Positions 7,419-9,202 of a DNA stretch of 9,202 nt are shown here, piece after piece. Source of the DNA: Gemmataceae bacterium. Lineage in GTDB: Bacteria > Planctomycetota > Planctomycetia > Gemmatales > Gemmataceae. The stretch is taken from contig CANJKY010000085.1 in the NCBI GenBank assembly GCA_947474875.1, forward strand, positions 1 to 9,202, written 5' to 3'. The position numbers and the translations under genes are program-made. The notes under the pieces are model-generated. The model was not told where the DNA came from. It saw only the letters and a list, made by a program, of their open reading frames with translations, and searched no databases. The first letter of the stretch is position 1. The number at the start of each line of letters is the position of its first letter.

Positions 7419-8756
7419 TCAGCCGGCCGGATGGGTCCACGGTTTGCGGTAGTCCCGCTTGAGCAGTTTGGTCACCTCGGCGTCGCCGACGCACTCGTGC
7501 TTCTGCGGGTCCCAGGTGATCGTCCGGCCGATCTTCTGGCTCAAGTTCGCCAGGATGCAACTGGCCGACGAGATGTGCCCCTGCTCGATGTCCGACACCG
7601 GCTTGCTCCGGTCCTCGCGGGCTTTCAGGAAGTCGAGCCAGTGCCGGCGGATGGCCGACGCGACATGCCGCTCCAGGTCCTTTTCCGTCTTGTCCTCCGG
7701 GTACTTGTCCTCCTCGAACAGGGCCTCGCCGCTGATCGTCGGCCTGGCCGCCCCGCCCGGGAAGAACTCGAACTTGTTCACGCTCGCCTTCAGCGTGCCC
7801 TTCTCGCCGTAGAAGATGGCCGCCCACGGGTAGTCCTTGTCCGGCGTGGACCCGTAGGTGCGGTGCGTCCACACCACGTTGAACTCCGGGTGCTCGAACG
7901 TGGCCGTCTGGGTGTCGGTGATGTTCGACTTGGCGTTCTTCTGCACGAAGATGCCGCCGGCCGACGACACGCGGGTCGGCCAGCCCAGGTCGAGCATCCA
8001 CCGCACCATGTCGTACATGTGGATGCACATGTCGCCGACGATGCCGTTGCCGTACTCCATGAACGCCCGCCAGCTCCGCGGGTGGACCAGTCGGTTGTAC
8101 GGTCGCAGCGGGGCCGGACCGGTCCACATGTCGTAGTCCAGGTTCTCGGGCGGCTGGCCGTCCGGCGGGTTGGTGTTGTTCCGCATGTGGTAGTAGCAGC
8201 AGATTTCGACCAGCCCGATCTTCCCGAGCTTCCCTTCTTTGATCACCTTGTCCCGCGCTTCGACGAGGTGTGGGGTGCTGCGGCGCTGCGTCACCACCTG
8301 CACCACCCGCTGGTTCTTGCGGGCGGCGTCGAGCATCGCCTTGCCCTCCATCACGTCCAGGCTGATCGGCTTCTGCACCCACACGTCCATGCCGGCTTCC
8401 ATCGCGGCGATGGCCGGCAGCGCGTGCCAGTGGTCCGGCGTCTCCACCATGCACACGTCCAGGTCCTTCTCGGCCAGCATCTTCCGGTAGTCGGCGTAGG
8501 TGCGGGGCTTCTTCTTGCTCGCCTGCTTCTGGCCGGCCATGTCCGCCGCGTCGGCCAGCATCTTGCTGTCCACGTCGCACAGGGACACGATCTCGGCGTT
8601 CGGCGCCACCTGTAGCAGCCGCCACAGGTCACACTTGCCGTACCACCCGCAGCCGATCAGCCCGACGCGGAGCTTCTTCTCCGCGGGCTGGCCGGCGAAC
8701 ACGAGCGGGGTAGCGGATGCGGCTGCGGACGTGGCGAGGAACGAGCGGCGGTTCAT
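7419..8756 (-). CDS. Tat-exported Gfo/Idh/MocA family oxidoreductase
   Basis: A 445-residue NAD(P)-dependent oxidoreductase of the Gfo/Idh/MocA family, whose members act on sugars, inositols and related polyols; some relatives (GH109) use the bound cofactor to hydrolyse glycosides. A twin-arginine signal is visible (NRRSFL at 2-7, then an Ala-rich stretch and VFAG), so it is probably exported folded with its cofactor. The Rossmann motif GLIGCGWYG spans 32-40, the acidic end of strand 2 is CDVD (60-63), and TPDHWH lies at 106-111. The usual EKP catalytic-lysine motif is here VQKP (127-130, Lys129), a variant I know from planctomycete members. The ATG at 8756 is set by the Tat motif; no Shine-Dalgarno is seen. 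It is the first gene after the palindromic terminator and lies 31 nt before the S9 peptidase gene, so it probably leads the operon. The substrate is unknown. Confidence 0.93.
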   Translation of the reverse strand: MNRRSFLATSAAASATPLVFAGQPAEKKLRVGLIGCGWYGKCDLWRLLQVAPNAEIVSLCDVDSKMLADAADMAGQKQASKKKPRTYADYRKMLAEKDLDVCMVETPDHWHALPAIAAMEAGMDVWVQKPISLDVMEGKAMLDAARKNQRVVQVVTQRRSTPHLVEARDKVIKEGKLGKIGLVEICCYYHMRNNTNPPDGQPPENLDYDMWTGPAPLRPYNRLVHPRSWRAFMEYGNGIVGDMCIHMYDMVRWMLDLGWPTRVSSAGGIFVQKNAKSNITDTQTATFEHPEFNVVWTHRTYGSTPDKDYPWAAIFYGEKGTLKASVNKFEFFPGGAARPTISGEALFEEDKYPEDKTEKDLERHVASAIRRHWLDFLKAREDRSKPVSDIEQGHISSASCILANLSQKIGRTITWDPQKHECVGDAEVTKLLKRDYRKPWTHPAG

Positions 8757-8795
8757 GGGAGGGTTCCGGGCGTGGGGTGAAGTGGCCCAGAGCAG

Positions 8796-8823
8796 AGTGT
8801 ACAGCGGCGTCGGTCGAAAGGAA
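8796..8823 (-). promoter_or_regulatory. Weak candidate sigma70-like promoter for the oxidoreductase-led operon
   Basis: The only sizeable gap before the seven-gene run is 8757-8901. On the minus strand it holds TACACT (8801-8796), four of six matches to TATAAT, placed 16 nt after TTCCTT (8823-8818), a poor -35. The position, about 40 nt before the oxidoreductase ATG, is sensible, but the match is close to what chance would give. No operator repeat is seen. Confidence 0.2.
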
Positions 8824-8847
8824 CGAGTTGAGTCCTTCGCGTCTGAA

Positions 8848-8881
8848 TGAAAGGAGCGGGGAGGCCTCCCCGCTCCTTTCA
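8848..8881 (-). terminator. 34-bp perfect palindrome, probable intrinsic terminator of the YbjN-like gene
   Basis: The two 17-nt arms (8848-8864 and 8865-8881) are exact reverse complements with no unpaired centre; the hairpin would fold with a small loop around the central GGCC. The core GAGCGGGGAGG is very GC-rich, and the outer bases give an A-tract on one side and CTCCTTT on the other, so it could work in both directions. It begins 20 nt after the YbjN-like stop and ends about 90 nt before the next start, which fits a terminator separating two transcription units. The T-run is short (three), so efficiency is uncertain. Confidence 0.7.
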
Positions 8882-8901
8882 GTCGCGGCGAAGAGGATGG
8901 G

Positions 8902-9202
8902 TCACGTGACGATGCCGTCGTCGTCGCAGTCCTTCACCGCCATCTCGGCCACCTTCAGGAACATGCGGGTGGCGTGGGCGATCTGCTTCTTCGTCGCCCC
9001 GCCCTTCAGCACCAGCCCGTAGTCGATCCACAGCTCGTCCTCGTCGCCGACGGCCGCTCGCACCAGCACGAACTGGTCGTTGATGCGGTTCACAAGCTCC
9101 AGCCGGTCGGTGCGGTCGGCGTCCTCCCGCACCTTGTAGAAGGCGATGAGCTGCAGCCGCTCCTTGCTTTCCGACAGCTTCGCCCGGGCGACGATTTCGT
9201 CA
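8902..9202 (-). CDS. YbjN-like domain protein, C-terminal part (runs off right edge)
   Basis: The reading frame is open from the right edge to the TGA at 8902, showing 99 codons; the true start lies outside the window. An internal GTG at 9132 could pose as a start, but the frame continues upstream with a charged helix (DEIVARAKLSESKERLQ), so a longer protein is more likely. The segment LVNRINDQFVLVRAAVGDED, then ELWIDYGLVLKGG.TKKQI, then a helix with MFLKVAEMAV, has the pattern of the YbjN domain (secretion-chaperone-like fold), including the W-x-DY strand and the GG turn before the last helix. YbjN proteins have a poorly defined role, proposed in stress or regulatory responses. The acidic tail DCDDDGIVT ends the protein. 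It is cut off from the operon by the palindrome and probably belongs to a separate unit. Confidence 0.75.
   Translation of the reverse strand, partial: DEIVARAKLSESKERLQLIAFYKVREDADRTDRLELVNRINDQFVLVRAAVGDEDELWIDYGLVLKGGATKKQIAHATRMFLKVAEMAVKDCDDDGIVT

Noticed and set aside
7374..8615. 413-codon plus-strand frame
   Set aside because: It is antisense to the oxidoreductase gene, rich in His, Val, Arg and Leu, and has no domain. It is a GC-driven shadow.
7282..8625. 447-codon minus-strand frame overlapping the oxidoreductase
   Set aside because: It is an alternative frame of the Gfo/Idh/MocA gene with Arg/Gly/Ala-rich composition, while the other frame carries the Tat signal, Rossmann motif and QKP motif.
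8902..9132. A complete 76-residue small protein starting at GTG 9132
   Set aside because: The frame stays open upstream to the window edge with a plausible helical sequence, so the GTG is probably internal to a longer YbjN-like protein.

Overview
The window is a GC-rich, tightly packed bacterial segment in which every gene I can support lies on the minus strand, so transcription runs from high to low coordinates. The gene style points to a planctomycete, probably of the Gemmata group. The signs are a Tat-exported Gfo/Idh/MocA oxidoreductase, a large secreted S9 peptidase, a secreted orphan protein with a pseudopilin-like C-terminus, several starts without Shine-Dalgarno sequences, and a perfect GC-rich palindrome between genes. 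This placement is inferred from gene content only.

Layout, in transcription order. A YbjN-like gene enters from the right edge (9202-8902) and is followed by a 34-bp perfect palindrome (8848-8881), a likely terminator. A seven-gene run then follows: a Gfo/Idh/MocA oxidoreductase (8756-7419), an S9 prolyl-oligopeptidase-type peptidase (7387-4970), a DUF1343/NamZ-type exo-N-acetylmuramidase (4970-3801), an unrecognised secreted protein (3752-2190), a small DoxX-like membrane protein (2144-1761), a sodium:solute symporter (1757-147), and the first 65 codons of murQ (196-1), which runs off the left edge. Gaps are -1, 3, 31, 45 and 48 nt, apart from a 50-nt overlap between symporter and murQ, so this looks like one operon. 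The start of murQ is easy to miss because it is short here, is cut by the window edge and begins inside the symporter gene.

The most interesting reading is functional. NamZ (DUF1343) enzymes release N-acetylmuramic acid (MurNAc) from peptidoglycan fragments. MurQ removes the lactyl ether from MurNAc-6-phosphate to give GlcNAc-6-phosphate. A sodium symporter directly overlapping murQ is therefore a strong candidate for a non-PTS MurNAc (or MurNAc-disaccharide) importer, comparable to the murT-murK-murQ arrangement described in Tannerella forsythia. A MurNAc kinase is the missing step and may lie just past the left edge. The upstream peptidase and oxidoreductase could deal with peptide or modified-sugar parts of the same substrate, but that is speculative. 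The other reading frames contain long ORFs that are shadows of these genes in GC-rich DNA. No RNA genes, CRISPR arrays or insertion sequences were seen.
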